DNA of 64,000 nt. It comes from Spodoptera frugiperda (taxonomy: Eukaryota > Arthropoda > Insecta > Lepidoptera > Noctuidae). Location of the stretch: positions 3,708,327-3,772,326 of the forward strand of contig NC_064242.1 in the NCBI RefSeq assembly GCF_023101765.2. The letters run 5' to 3'. The notes below the pieces were generated by a model. The model did not search any database, was not told the DNA's origin, and saw only the letters and a program-made list of their open reading frames with translations. This document shows positions 25,867-39,342 of this stretch, one piece after another. The position numbers and the translations under genes are program-made. Within the stretch, counting starts at the first letter, position 1, and each line of letters opens with the position of its first letter.

Positions 25867-26106
25867 GCAAGAGATGCAAAGAGAAATACGGGATGCGTAA
25901 TACATTACAAAAGGGGACTTATTTGAATGAAAATATCGAACCATCAGCTCCACGGATTAATTACTCGTGCATATTTAACAAGAGTGAAGTGAATGAAGTA
26001 GGTATTGAAGCAATATCCTGTTTTCTGTAATTATGTTAGTGAAGATGGTTTTGAGTTCTAGTGTTGTTAATTAACATGAGTTGAATAGGTTTTATCAATG
26101 GTCCTT

Positions 26107-26232
26107 TTTTGAGGGGGGAAAATCATCTAATGACTTCTTCCGCCTTGGGTGAGGCGGAAGGGAGTGTCAGACTCTTACTGACTAAAAACCACCCAGTTCT
26201 TCACCTGCTTTAAGCCGGAGCTCCGGAAAGCT
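26107..26232 (-). mobile_element. Family A retroposon, 5'-truncated
   Basis: TTTTTTGAGGGGGGAAAATC start and family A body up to CCGGAGCTCCGG. The CGCTAGGTAGTCCGCAG end is missing, so the - strand 5' end is truncated. Confidence 0.82.
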
Positions 26233-28684
26233 GTATAGCTTAATGTTCAAAACAATTGCAACAGTTGTGCAACAACGCTTCGATATAGCTCTAAATAAAC
26301 AAGAATCTAACAAAATTCATACATAATATCACAAGCCCGTACGAAGAATGTCAAAACTTCAAATCCATAACAAAACAACTGACCACTCGAAGTATCAAAC
26401 TCATGCATACACAGCGGCAGTTCAAGAACTCAAGACTCATTTTTAAAAATTCATAGATCCTTCAATGTTAGGACTGGAAGCGCCATTTCAAAGTCTATAA
26501 AACTGAAACATTCTCAAGATATTCCATATTTTACGAGTTCAGTGTTCCGATCGCTCTCAACTTAGCAATGGATTGGCACACAAAATGTATTTTGAATAAA
26601 ATGGGAGTAGACTGATTTGGGATACGAGATTTATGAGATAGCTGCTTATAGTATAGACTTGTTTTAGAGGCTGCTAACTTTTTGTAGTAATGTTAGGTAT
26701 CCTCGTTTAAATAAATAAATTATGGCACATTACAACTGAAGAATATAATTTAATATCAAACTCGATTTTGAGTAAAGGTGTTTTCTGCGATAGTTAGGAA
26801 CCTGATCAGGACATTATTTTAATAGATTTTTCAATATATTTAAGTGTAATTGCTACGTATAAAAACTCTACCTTTAGGTACTTTAAGGTAAAATGGAATC
26901 TATATGGTTCAGTTTATGAATAGAACAAACTCTTAAAAAGAAATAATATTCTACATCATACATTTTAACTCATCATAATCTGTCGGAGATAGACGAAATA
27001 TATATAATTCCACGAATCTAGGAAATACAAATTTACAACCACAATATTTATAGAAACACAATGTCAATACATACCGTATCGATGAAACACAAACACAAAT
27101 CGATTATAAGACAAAATCTCGAACAATAACTGAACCGATTGTAGGATCGATGCAACATGAACTGTCGGACTCGACCGAAGAAATCGGTATAAAAATCGAA
27201 ACGTATCGTTTCCGTTTGTTTATTGCATTTGGAACTGCGGATAGTTGTAAAATCTGTTTGTTTGTGTGTGTTAAAGCGTTCTGTGTGCTATGACAGTGGT
27301 TATTGCTGTTCTAAAAACGTGACTTAGGTTTATTTCCATTATGATGGATTAGCGGAATGTTTGTCTCGGTGTCGTGTTGGAATTTTGTTTCCTATTAAAT
27401 ATTCAGTCTTATTTTCAAGGGCACAAGTACCATTTCTCAAAGTCTTTTAATTTTACAATAAGAGTATTGTATCCTTTTCAACTAATATTCTCTAATAATA
27501 ATCGTAAAAAATAAAGAATAATAATTGTTAAAACAGAAAATCTATCGGTATGCTCTAGAAAGTAAAACAATGGTTGCCGCAAACATTAGAGACCACCTGT
27601 GGAAGAAGATTTAAGCTCCATTGCTACAAATGCAATTTTGAGTATGTTTCTATTAAGGTTCAAGAGCAAAGGAGCAAAGAATAGACCCTAAGCTACATAA
27701 CTAATTACCAAATAAAGGAATGGCAAAATTATGCTCATCATATCTAATTAGCTATCCAAAAATAGGGGGTATCACATAATATATTTAAAAAAACCTGGTG
27801 AAGAATGCACAAATGTTAATAAAGCATAAGAACCCAATAAATTATTAGTCGATATCAACTTCTGTGGGCAGGGACAAAGAATTCTAATCTGGATTTATCG
27901 GCGCGACGGTCGGTCGCGGATCGAACCGATCGGAAGACTTAAAGGATTTGCCGACTCCCGAAGATTAATGTACAAATACCTATTGTCTAAGCTTTAACCG
28001 GGAATGTTCAATTCTTTCCTCGCGATATGGATTGGTTATAAATTGGCAAGTTTTGTTACTCTATTTCTTAAGATTAGAGAGGGAAGGATGAAACTTTTGT
28101 GTAGTACTGAGTTGAATTGTTTGGGGAGTTTGGATGTGGGTGAGCATTTTAACATTAAAACTTATGTATGGTGTTTGCGATGGTACCGAATTATTGAAAG
28201 CTACACACACATACGTTGTAAAGTAAAATGATCTCAATTATTTTAGAACAGATTCCAACTTTCCAGAATATTAATTTAGCAGTAATTTTAATGAGCGGTT
28301 CCTTAAAACACGCTTCAATTTATCAATCAATCGACGCGCCAGATCCATACATAAATAATCAAAAACTTGGGTTCTATAGAAAAATAATAATAAATATGCC
28401 ATGCCCCCTTCACATGAACATCTGTGACAGTCGTTATGAAAAAGTTGCCAAAAGTTTTGACAAAAGGTTCAGTGAAGAATTTTGTATTGAGTGACTTTCG
28501 ATGGTGTGAGAGTTGAATGGCTGTCTTTTTCATAAAACATTACCATAGACTCAATGTTTATATGTGGAAAGTAAGTAAGATATTGCTTCAGGTAGCGTAG
28601 CACTTTCTTTGACTGTAAAATTGTATTTATTGGTTCTATGTAAAATGAACCTAATCTGTTGCTCTTGTTGCAAAATTCAGAACC
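26233..28684. other. AT-rich region, nothing recognised
   Basis: Two small + frames (28004-28231, 28228-28494) touch end to start, but neither resembles a protein. A CG-richer patch lies at 27898-27960. Confidence 0.5.
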
Positions 28685-28870
28685 TTTTTTGATGGTATAA
28701 GGCAGCAAACGAGCAGACAGATCACCTGATCGTATGCAATCGCCGCCGCTCATGGACAATTGGACACCCGAAGCACCAGAGGCGTTACAAGTGCGTTAAG
28801 CTTTTTGTGGGTTAGGAAATTAAAGGTTGTTGAGGAATTGGAGATTGGGAAGAGGGGTAATTGGACCTTA
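28685..28870 (+). repeat. Family B repeat, 3' end missing
   Basis: TTTTTGATGGTATAAGGCAG start, AACGAGCAGACAGATCACC, GCAATCGCCGCCGCTCATGG, GAGGCGTTACAAGTGCG and GGGTAATTGGACCTTA. The GGCCGTGGTATCACTCC to CTCCCACACTT end is absent. Confidence 0.85.
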
Positions 28871-29296
28871 GAACCAGACCTAAAACTATCAATAATCACG
28901 ACTACAATATTCAAACAAAAGGCGAGACCTACAAACAATTGTCTCTAAGAATGTGTGACTCACATGTCGTGCATGCTATCGTAACAGTGCAACACTAGTT
29001 TCGGTGTCAGCTCGCGGTTGTTGCATTCCATCTACAAAGAATGCAGTTTGGATACATAGATAACCCAATTTATTGGATACATGCGGTTTATCAAGTTTAT
29101 ATTCGATGCAGAAATTCATATCTCCGATATACCAGAGCCGTGCTAACGTAACTATGTCAAGCAAATAACATAGTTGACACATTAAACCTGGTTAACCACT
29201 ACAGTAAACATTCAAAATGTTCTAAACACTACTGTAGATTCAAAACTTTGCATTTGCCTTAAACTACACTAATGCCACCTGTCCTATAATATTGTT

Positions 29297-29512
29297 GCAA
29301 CGTCACGCCTTTTATTGCTGAAGTCGTAGGCAGAGGTGCACATTACGGCATAATACTGCTTTACAATGTACACTCACTTTTCACCATTTGTGTTATAAGT
29401 CCCATGTAATAAGGGGTGAGCCTATTGCCATATACCAGGCACAATTCCAGACTCCGTGCTACTACTGAAAATTTTTCGAAAAATCGAAAAAAGCCCAGTA
29501 ATATTTTAAAAT
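29297..29512 (-). mobile_element. Family C SINE, truncated before its tRNA-like head
   Basis: CAACGTCACGCCTTTTATTGC through ACATTACGGCATAATACTGC, CAGGCACAATTCCAGACTCC and AAAAAAGCCCAGTAATATTT. It stops where the tRNA-like promoter region would begin, so it is 5'-truncated on the - strand. Confidence 0.85.
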
Positions 29513-30569
29513 AACAACAATTAATTTCGTCAATTGAACAAAATATCCGCGAAGGCTTAATACCAAAACATGGCTTCATTTTGTAAAAGGGATTTAAAGA
29601 AAAACACTCGACTCGTACAAATTAGTACAAAATACAAAAGATAAAGTTAATTGGGACCCGATTCTGGAAATTCGTGAAAGGAAAATCTGCGGATCGTCTT
29701 TTTTGCCAGGTTAGTTACATTGACAAAGAGGGTCCGTTAACAGACTCAGAGGGGATATTGTCACTCTTTTTGCTGACTAACTCGTTTTCTATTTAAAAGC
29801 TGACAATTTTGTTAACTATGAGTGTGATCTGTTTAAATGAGTTATCGTGAAGGAAACTCTGTGTAGATTATTCATGAAATTCATCATATTATAAACTATT
29901 TTCCGGTGTCTTTCTTTGTCATATATGTCATATAAGTTTTTAAACTGACATGGTCATTAGTAATATCATTAGAACTTAAAACGGGATATTTACCATGTTT
30001 ATTAGTTTTTGTGACTTTCCGATATTTCGGCACTGTTGCAAGCGCCATGAAATCACGTTCATCCGTGATCATGATAATTCTAATGATATATATACGTCAT
30101 ACACTGTAAAATTGTTTATAATCCAAACTAATGTAAACTTTCATAAATTAACATGATATAAACGTTCATTTATGTCAGTCAGTTCGTCAGTTATTACAGT
30201 TAGTTATCACGTCAAGTCAAATGAATGTTATAATGCTATAAAATTAATAACTCATTAAAGAATTTTGTGACTCAAGCAAATATTATCATTTACGGTGTAA
30301 CTTTATTCATGGCTAAAGATCAACATTAAACATAAAGACACTTGAATACTTCCAGTTTCAGGGGCCAATTAGCGCGCTTCCAAAAGTTTATTAGACTAAC
30401 AGAATTTAAATTAATGAGCCGATTCATTCCACTGAGTTAAGGGGAACTAAGCAATTTTTGGGCGTATTCCTCTTTATTGTTTGTCTAACATACTAATTGA
30501 TTTCTGCCTGGTTTCTATTCTATTTATCATGTCTGTATTGTTTAATTTACACCTACGTATTGATCATAC
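29513..30569. other. AT-rich region, nothing recognised
   Basis: No ORF or repeat seen. Confidence 0.55.
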
Positions 30570-30640
30570 AACGTCACGCCTTTTATCTCCGAAAGGACAG
30601 AAGTGCATATTACGGCACGTAATGCCGCTATGCAATATAC
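30570..30640 (-). mobile_element. Family C SINE 3' fragment
   Basis: CAACGTCACGCCTTTTATC, then TTACGGCACGTAATGCCGCT; the remainder is absent. About 70 bases of the SINE 3' end only. Confidence 0.78.
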
Positions 30641-30779
30641 TGATATAATGATACTATGCACCTCAGTCTATTCTTGTTGAAAGGCATATTTTTTTGTCAT
30701 TCATTTATTTCTTATACTAGTTTGTTACATTTTTAAATATTAAATTAAAAAGAAAAAAATAAAACATTTAAAAATATAA

Positions 30780-31165
30780 AAAGCAGTAGCCCACCAGTAA
30801 CGGGATAAATCCAAGCTACCGGTGGTCAGGGCTCAAGAGAGAGGAATTTCCGGACAATACGCGCCGTGTCCAGAAGTACTGCCTTCTGCATCAGGCTCTT
30901 GATCCAACCATCTAACGTTAGCCTACTCAGGTGTTGGTCGAGGCTTTTGGCTATAAGGCCATTGGCAGATACGACTATCGGCACAATGATTGCTGAATCT
31001 ACATCCCACATGTCGACAACCTCATGAGCTAAATCAAGATATTTACTGGCTTTATCTTTTTCAGCTTTCACAAGATTCTCGTCATGTGGGATTGTTATAT
31101 CAATTATCATTGTGCGACGGCTTGGTCGATCTATCACCACAATGTCAGGTTTGTTATTATTAAAG
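30780..31165 (-). pseudogene. C-terminal remnant of a second LINE (restriction-like endonuclease type)
   Basis: A - strand open frame of about 110 residues (nominal ATG at 31140, stop near 30826; the resemblance extends upstream to a KPDIVVID block near 31160). It shows KPD-x5-D, then IDITIPHDENLVKAEKDKASKY, ending in LDTARIVRKFLSL before the stop. I recognise this as the conserved C-terminal part of a LINE protein widespread in Lepidoptera. The PD...(ID) pattern suggests the restriction-like endonuclease found after the RT in R2-type elements. Upstream sequence is not recognisable, so the copy is severely 5'-truncated. About 45 bases of 3' UTR follow, then an A/T-rich stretch. Clade assignment is tentative. 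Confidence 0.7.
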
Positions 31166-34100
31166 ATAAAATATATTATGTACGTCGCAATTTACGAGTA
31201 TATCGTTCTTTTACGACATGGAGAAGATATTCAGTAACCATATAAATTAACAACAGCTCAGTCTGCATTTTAATCAACAATCCGATCCTGCAAAAATAAC
31301 AATGCAATGGACAGATTTCCATGTGACCTAAATAAAAATGGAAACATCCAAGATAACGTTGTATATCAACGTTTTATTTATAAATTCTCATTAATTAGGC
31401 TTTCATTTTACATGGCACCCCTACCCACGGCCATCACTCTTCATTTTGTCCAGGATTTTAATGTCTTCTGTTTACATACGAAGCCATGTCTCTACTTAAT
31501 TAAGCAGATTTACGTCAAAGTAGGTTTTAAAAACAGCCAGGCTTTAGTATCCTTTGTTCATACCATATACCCATTTTAAATAAGAATTTTATGTCGGACA
31601 ATTTTAATATTTCTATTAAATGTCGGAATTTTAACAACGACATTTAAATAGCAAATTAGGTTGTCGCATAAATGTTTTGTATGGAAATTGGGACGGCGGT
31701 AATTTTTAGGTTAAGAGCTAAAAATTATGGAGATTAGGTCCAAATTATTATTATTGAATTAACTGTTTTGTGTTTACGTAGAATAGTAAACTAATGTTAT
31801 TATACTATAATAGTATTATTACAAAAAAATGTGAAACGATTAATTTTATATTTATTTTGATTAAGTTCTCAATTTTCTAGCTAGTGTAGTTTTTTATGAA
31901 AGTAGTTGGCGAATATAAGGAATATTTTCCGTCAAAGTTTTTTAAAGGAAAATCCCAGAGTATAATTTAAAACTTTTCACATAAAATATGTCATCCAATC
32001 AAAGGAAATGTTTCACCGAAAATCTTTTGGCCTTAAAGCAGGATTCAGGGACAAACAAAATTCAAATTTGTTGCATCCACAGAGATTACATTTTCTATCG
32101 ACAGCTCCAGTAATTTCACACCATCGATTGGGGATTACATGGAAGCCTTCATTTGCGATCTAACTGAATCTTGGAAGGCAAGCACGTGACGAGAATCTAT
32201 AGGATGTTCCAACTAACTTTTTCAATATATACGTTAGTAGCTTTTTATCTGTTTTTATTACTTTTACCCCAAATTTGTTTTTATAGAACTCTAGTAAGGG
32301 TGTAAGGGTACTTAAAAACTGGCTTTTTTATGGGTGCCTTAAATTTTATTGTTTTCTTTGTGGTCTCACAATGTGAAGTGTGGTTCCGTGTTGGATATTT
32401 ATTTGAATTCGTGGCGTTGAGTGTTTTATTTCTTGTAAATTTATTTATGGGAGATATTGTTTATTTTTTCCCATAAAAATGTCTGTTGTGAGATGGAACA
32501 CTTGGTATCTTGACTTTTGTAGCTCTTTTGATATGAAACCACCATAATTTATTAAAGAGATACTCACATCTCAAGTAATCGAGTAGTACGTATATACATC
32601 ATGATGATAAATAATTATGATCGATATCACAATAATGATAAACATCCTATTTACATTAATACTAATCACAAACTCACACGAGACAACACCGAGTAAATTA
32701 TTTTGGAAAATCAGTGGTTTAATTATCGTTTCAATTAAATTTACGAAGCGTTACTGCGGAAATTACTTCAAATATGAAAGGCTCACTAAGGCTGTCAAAA
32801 GCTGATGATAGAGCAGATGTATACCTATATATATGAAGTGGTGTATATACTGTGTATATAATGTATATTTATGTATAGGGTGAGAGGTAACGAGCGCTAA
32901 TGAAATATTCGACGACACCGACGACTGCGTCAATATTTCATCCCGTCGCAAGAAATATAGAGTTAGGAACAGTTATATATACTATTAACAGTTTTATACG
33001 CGGAAATTAAATTAAATAAATTGGTAGTATTTTATAAAAAGGAAAATAATGCCTTAAAGTGTATTTTATTTTAATAACTTCACTAATTTCTTGCATATTT
33101 TAACCGTAGACTTCTAATATAATATGTAATTACATAGTATTATATAACTATGATAATTTTGTAGTATGTACGCATAATGTATGTATATAAGGTTACAAAA
33201 GGTTTAAGCTTAGGTTCTCGTTACGATCTATAAAATTTATATTCCGTTCAAATTTTCGGATCCGTTATTATTACAATAAAATTTTATGTTTCTCTAAAAA
33301 TGTATTGTTTTCAGTAAAATGTGGGTACGAAATCTAAATTCCATTTCCATAATTTCGAAGTTGATGAGGGAAAAAATATCTGGAAGATGTTTTAATATTT
33401 TACTAATTTTCTTATGGTAAGCAATCAGTGAAAAATGTTGATCAAAGCTAATGAATACAAATAAATACTTTTTGTCTTTTTTGTAAATCATTATTCTATT
33501 TATAATTACGTGGTAAATACTCGTCCAGTATGACACGTCTATGATACTTTTATATAATTGGTGCATCCGTCTTTTCTATAACATTCCTAGCTCTACACCG
33601 TAGATGCGACATTTTTTCTCACATCTGACAGCAAAGGCCTCTAATTTCTTTCGCACGACGAATTTTCTAAAGCGCAACATTTATCACTTTACCCTTGCTT
33701 AGGGTAATTACCATTAACACAGGGTCAAACGTAAATTTCATAAAAAGGGGTAAAAAGTCGTAAAAAATTAAGCGTTTTATTCAGGCAATAAGGGCGGGGC
33801 GGACATAACTAGGCATTCAAACTCATGAAGGAACGCTGAAAGGTTTATTTTCCGTCGTCCGGTACTAACAAGCAAGCTGTTTCATGGCAGAAGTTTTAAT
33901 TTATTCGTTACACTGGAATTTTGTCGACGGAAATATGTTTGTAACACACATGCTTCAGTTTTAGGGAAACAATATGTTACTTTTAACAATTATTACTTTA
34001 GTTTAGTTGTTTTCGTGATGATTACTAAAAATTTTGGCTGAAAGTAATTTTAGTACTTCATACATGCCAACAATTTTATACCAAGTGATATAGTCTCACA

Positions 34101-35106
34101 TGTAATAATATACAATTTCTACTTTCTGTTATATTGTTAGCTATTAGTCTTCCATAGTTGTTATGTAAATCAATACGTACATAAATTGTAGTAAAGTAAA
34201 TGTAAGTTATTGGAAAAGGCTTATGTTCCGTAATGGTTCTTATTTAAAATGTCTTATTTGTATTTTTGTGTACTTTATCTACAATTTTATGTCAGCAGTA
34301 ATCCTACTTACGACTTAAGAATCTACTTGGATTAAGCCGAATTAGTATTACCAACGAAGTGACAGTCGGCTGCCCTTGAAAACCTACTAAAGCATTCAAC
34401 AAGACATCCCGTTCTTAGGTACACCAAAAAACCTTTTCTAACCCTAGCTACTAATTACAACAGAAAAAAAGGGTTCTTGAACAACATTACTTATTTTATT
34501 TTCTACCTGACACAGTACCAGGAATATAATTACATCCATTATGTTTCTATTTATACTCCCGACACGTCCTCGACTTAGCGTAATAGGTTCTCTTTGCTAA
34601 GGCTTCAGTTTTGCATGCTGCATATAAAATCTTTTTTACTAAATCTGACATCGTCACGCTTTGCGCTCTAAATAGAAACGTAATCTTGTATTAAATTGTA
34701 GGGTAAAATATATTATTATGCGAGTTCTTTTTATTTTTTATGTTCTAAGAATATAAAAATAAAATGTTAAAGCTAACCTTCAGAATGTATTAAAGATTAG
34801 AATATAAATAGGAAGTGTTTTATGATGGTTGTTGGATATTAAACAATAACTTTTACAGCATTATTTAAATTATGAGTATTATACTTAGAATGCTTATTTT
34901 TAACTCTACACGATAAGTTTGCAATAAATTATTGTATACTAGAGGTCTAATTGCAATTTCCGTTACAGTGAACACATATATTATAAAAATTAATCGCACA
35001 ATACGTTGCTAGTACAATATTAGTAGTCCCTTCGTCTATATTCAGCAGTAGATATGTTGATGCTGATATGATGATAATTATTCTATTTATTACTTATTTG
35101 ATAATT
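31166..35106. other. Long AT-rich region, nothing recognised
   Basis: TA-rich low-complexity sequence at 32820-32880. Small frames at 31307, 32617, 32763 and 33294 are AT-biased without motifs. A possible LINE-tail relic (TTCAGCAGTAGATATG) lies at 35040. Confidence 0.5.
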
Positions 35107-35160
35107 TATTAACTGTTATAATTATATAACAGTAGTTATTAACTGTTATAATTATATAAC
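35107..35160. repeat. 30-bp tandem repeat, about two copies
   Basis: TTATTAACTGTTATAATTATA and following bases repeat at a 30-base period. The unit contains a near-palindromic TGTTATAATTATATAACA. Confidence 0.8.
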
Positions 35161-35394
35161 AATTTATAACAGTACTGTAAAAATTATTCGATACACACAC
35201 ACAAAAAACGTCACGCCTTAAAAAAACAATGAATAAATCCTCGTCATCCATTGACTGTTGGCAATTTGAATTGTTAAATCTTAGTTCGTCTTATTTTCCG
35301 CATTCAACAATTTAATCCCTCCGCTCTACTCCAATTGATATGCAAACTCAGTTTCTTAAGTTTTCTCTTAAGTTAAAATCTGTGAACGCTTTTA

Positions 35395-36592
35395 GAATCT
35401 GTTCAGGGAAATTAGCTTGATAGATTGCAAAACAATGTATTTTTAGTTGCAAAAATAACGTTGAGTAGCTACTGTTTACCAATGTAGACGTAGAATTTTA
35501 AACATCCGAATTAAAATGCAACATTTAAGCCTATATTGTCCTTGAAGGGATAGGGTAATGTGGACAATTTCGTAATACACCAAGTTGTAGTACTTAATAT
35601 GTATTTACCCCATGATGATGACAAACTTCCCACACATTCCACGAAATATAGGATAAAAAAAAGTAATGACCGTAAATTGGTGTCTACATTTCACTCACCT
35701 GGGAATGACGCATCATCAAGGTGTGCTCGTTACCTTGTCACGCCGCCCCCTTAACTAGTACCAACTAGTAACTGACTGGTCGTACTAATTCGCCTTTTAT
35801 GTCCCTTTGAAATTCAATAGCTGACAAGCTAGTGATGGACCTTCCATTTAAGCCTCGTATTAAATAACGACACGCCTTGACGTTAGAGGTCGCCAGTGCG
35901 CCAGACAAAGAAGAATAAATATCACTCATGTGTCAGTTGACTTGATTGACTGAAACTATTTTGCTTGGCATTTGTTTGGGAATCTGTTCAGGGAAATTTA
36001 GGGGCCTTGATAGATTGCAAAACAATGTATTTTTAGTTGCAAAAATAACGTTGAGTAGCTACTGTTTAAAATGTAGAGGTAGAATTTTAAACAATTTCAA
36101 GTAATATGCATTTTTATTAAACATGTTATTTATGCCAATATTAACCCCTGAAGGGATAGGGAGATGTGTATTTTGGCAATTTGTGAAACGCACCAAGTTC
36201 TATGTACCTAATAAGTTTTTACCCCATGAAGATGACAAACATCCCACACATTCGCGAAATATAGGATAAAAAAAGTAATGACCGTAAATTGGTGTCTACA
36301 TTTCACTCACCTGGGAATGACGCATCATCAAGGCGTGCTCGTTACGTTGTCACACCGCCCCCTCAACTAGTACCAACTAGTAACTGACTGGTCGTACTAA
36401 TTCGCCTTTTATGTCCCTTTGAAATTCAATAGCTGACAAGCTAGTGATGGACCTTCCATTTAAGCCTCGTATTAAATAACGACACGCCTTGACGTTAGAG
36501 GTGCGCCAGTGCGCCAGACAAAGAAGAATAAATATCACTCATGTGTCAGTTGACTTGATTGACTGAAACTATTTTGCTTGGCATTTGTTTGG
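35395..36592. repeat. Tandem duplication of a ~0.6 kb non-coding segment
   Basis: Copy 1 is 35395-35979 (585 bp) and copy 2 is 35980-36592 (613 bp). Both start at GAATCTGTTCAGGGAAAT and end at GCATTTGTTTGG. They are near-identical over long blocks. Differences are a short insertion early in copy 2, an expanded stretch near 36093-36140, several small indels and scattered substitutions. Direct abutment, with the start of copy 2 joined to the end of copy 1, indicates a recent tandem duplication. A 64-residue open frame in copy 1 (35560-35754) is not preserved as such in copy 2 and looks non-coding. Confidence 0.93.
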
Positions 36593-36609
36593 AAAAGTAA
36601 AGAAAATTT

Positions 36610-36722
36610 AAGGCTCGGGGTGGCAGTGGATGTAGGTGGCGAGTTGGCGTTCAACTTAGAGGACTAAGGAATAGGCCTTTTTTCAGCAGTGGACATCTTC
36701 TAGCTGATGATAATGATTATGA
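36610..36722. repeat. Probable LINE 3'-end remnant
   Basis: AATAGGCCTTTTTTCAGCAG, GTGGACATCTTCTAGC and TGATGATAATGAT resemble the CAGCAGTGGAC...GATGATGATG ends of lepidopteran RTE/CR1-like LINEs. No coding sequence remains. Confidence 0.5.
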
Positions 36723-36774
36723 CGCTGGCAGTCATTAATTAAGTTTTATTAATTTTTAACTTTGTTATGTGATA

Positions 36775-36895
36775 AATGGTAAACAAGCATATGGATGACC
36801 TGATGGTAGGGTGTCAGTGCTGCCCATGGACACTCGCAAGTCCCGCAATAGTAGAGGTTAGAGAGATAGAGAATAATAGAGGTTAGGAGAACCAA
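36775..36895 (+). repeat. Family B repeat, diverged 5' part
   Basis: AATGGTAAACAAGCATATGG, ACCTGATGGTAGGGTGTCAG, CCCATGGACACTCGCAAG, then decays. Confidence 0.65.
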
Positions 36896-38397
36896 TACCG
36901 GTTTATGTTTTTGTTTATTTTCATAATTGCAGTCATTGTGAAAATAAAATTATACATGCTTAGTACCTCTAAAATACCAGTCAAAATATACATACTTGGC
37001 ATCTATAAAATACCACACCTTTCTTTCACGAGTAGATTCCACTACGCATAGTCTACAACAGTAGTGTCACGTCGAATGACAGTATTAATAGTGTCACCCA
37101 TTTCCATAGTTTTGTCGAGTCATGTGTGTTCCAAGCTTTATTTTTCTATTGTTGACTATGACAAACGATTTTCGAATGAATTTGAGTTTCGAATGTTAGT
37201 ACCAATTTGAATACAGAGTTTCGTATTTATTAAAATAAATGATATTTTGTTAATGTTTTCTTTTTAAAGTTAATGGATTCTCGCCATATTCTTCTGTAAA
37301 TAGATGGATTTATAACACATAACTAACAAAAAACTGCTTATTTAAATGCAAAAGTGATTTTACTTTATCTACAGAGATACACTAAAATGACACATTTTAC
37401 TTCTAAAATTCTTCAGCAAATAAAATAAACAGTAGTAGCACAGCTTTCAAATAAGAATAACCTTTATTTATACCTACCAAAAAGTTATTTTAATATGAAA
37501 AGAAATTAAGTATTCCATAAAAAGGTTAGGTAAATAAAACATCAGACGGATAGAAAAAAAGTTTAAGAAAATTATGAAGAAAGGAATTCCAATGAGTTTG
37601 GTATTGACCTTTGCGATAGGTCACGATGGGTAAGTTTATTAAAAGTCAACACGGTTCCACTCATAGCCGCTACGAATAATTAGTTTCTTCCAAAATGGCG
37701 TTCCTTCTTACATTATTGCTTGTTTTTTCTCTAGTTTAGTAATATAAGAAGCATTGTGACAGGGTTGTTTGAATTGGTAATTATGTAAGTTACGGATATA
37801 TTTTTTTCTAATTGTTATCTAGAAAGAGTTAGGGAATTACACAGGACTAAAAATGGTAATGATATTTTCATGAAATTTATACAAAGTAATTTATACACAT
37901 GACATGACATTTTTTTCAATTTTCGTGTGTTTAGGGATTAAAAGATTTTTTTCTCGACTGACGTTTGTTGACCAGCAGATCATAAGGTAACAAGAAGCAA
38001 CACCCAAAACAATTTCTACAATTGTTAAACAAGTTTAAACACCAAAGTAAGCCGTTACCTACCTCATCCCCATTACAAGTCTATTAAAAACACTGTCTAA
38101 CTCCACTAACAGTTGAGAAACTAATTCTAGAACTTTCTTAGTACGAGATAGGAAGGAAAAAACTTCATTTTATAACTAGCAGAGTGAATTACATGGGAAA
38201 AGTTAGAGTAAACTTGGACTCAACGTATGGTAACTTTTAACGATTGCTATCTACGGACGGTTAGTTCAAACGTTACAGGTAAGTAAGATCTAATTACTTG
38301 TGGAAACTAGTAGAAAGTTTGTGGTGTACATGGATTGTTGTTGTTGTAAGTTTATAATACCTAGTAGTTTCTTTTTTACGGTTTATACCATAAAAAA
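36896..38397. other. AT-rich region, nothing recognised
   Basis: No ORF over 60 codons. Confidence 0.55.
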
Positions 38398-38618
38398 GTT
38401 TACAGGCTTATGTCTGTAAACGAGCAGACGTATCACCTGATGGTAAGCAATCGCCGCCGCTCGTGGATACCCGAAACACCAGAGGCGTTACAAGTATGTT
38501 GACGTCCTTTTGGGGGTTAGGAATTTATAGGTTGTTGGGTCATCGTGGATTACCCCCTTCTAAATCTGGAAAGAATGGGAATTAGCCCCCCAGTAACTTC
38601 AGTCACATATTACACGTT
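38398..38618 (+). repeat. Family B repeat, 3' end missing
   Basis: AAACGAGCAGACGTATCACC, ATGGTAAGCAATCGCCGCCG, AACACCAGAGGCGTTACAAG, TTTTGGGGGTTAGGAATTTA and CCCCAGTAACTTCAGTCAC. Confidence 0.87.
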
Positions 38619-39179
38619 GTATAGTGTGTCAACTTTTTCAGTGTGGCGATTATGGCAAACCATATAAAGGAGGTTTTAGTCCATCAGTGAACTGTCATGT
38701 GCTATTGTTAATAATGATGTTGTACGGCTGGTATAGTCAGCAGAGTAATTGGGGTAAAACAACAGAACAAAGTTTAAAACATTTCAAAACATTTAGGAAG
38801 GGAATTCCAGTAAGTACAGTAATTAAATTATGAATACCCTAGCAAAAATATAGAAACCAAATTAAATTACTGTCCACACAGGTTACTTTCATAAAATGTA
38901 CAAAACTGGCAACATTTTTTCATTACGGTTGGTATTCCGAACACGTTCGAATTCCGAATGCAAATATTTTATTAGCTAAACTATCGTTGACGGCATATGG
39001 CGGGCATTTTATACATTCCAATACATAGATTTTTAGTACGTTTATTAATAACGATAACATATAACGTAAATTCCATTTTAATTGAGGTATTTTTATATTA
39101 CACGTAGCATTCCTCTTTCGTCAATTTGGTAAAATAGTTTTACTTTTACCAAAAATACCTATACCGGCGTATAGGTATT

Positions 39180-39331
39180 TTTTTTGTGGGAAAATCAGCC
39201 AATGACTTGACCCGGCTGGAGCGAGGCGAGAGGGAGTGTCAGACTCTTATTGACTAAAAACTACCACGTTCCTACTACTGCTTTTCGAGCAGGAGTCTCA
39301 GTAACCCGCTAGGCAGTCCGCAGTTCCGGAG
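39180..39331 (-). mobile_element. Family A retroposon
   Basis: Family A body with T-run start and AGTCCGCAGTTCCGG end. Flanked by GTATAGGTATT (39169-39179) and GTATAAGTATT (39332-39342), an 11-bp target duplication with one mismatch. Confidence 0.87.
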
Positions 39332-39342
39332 GTATAAGTATT

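Noticed and set aside
28004..28494. Two adjacent small + frames whose stop and start overlap, like an operon
   Set aside because: Operon logic does not apply in this genome; both are AT-biased, unrecognisable and short.
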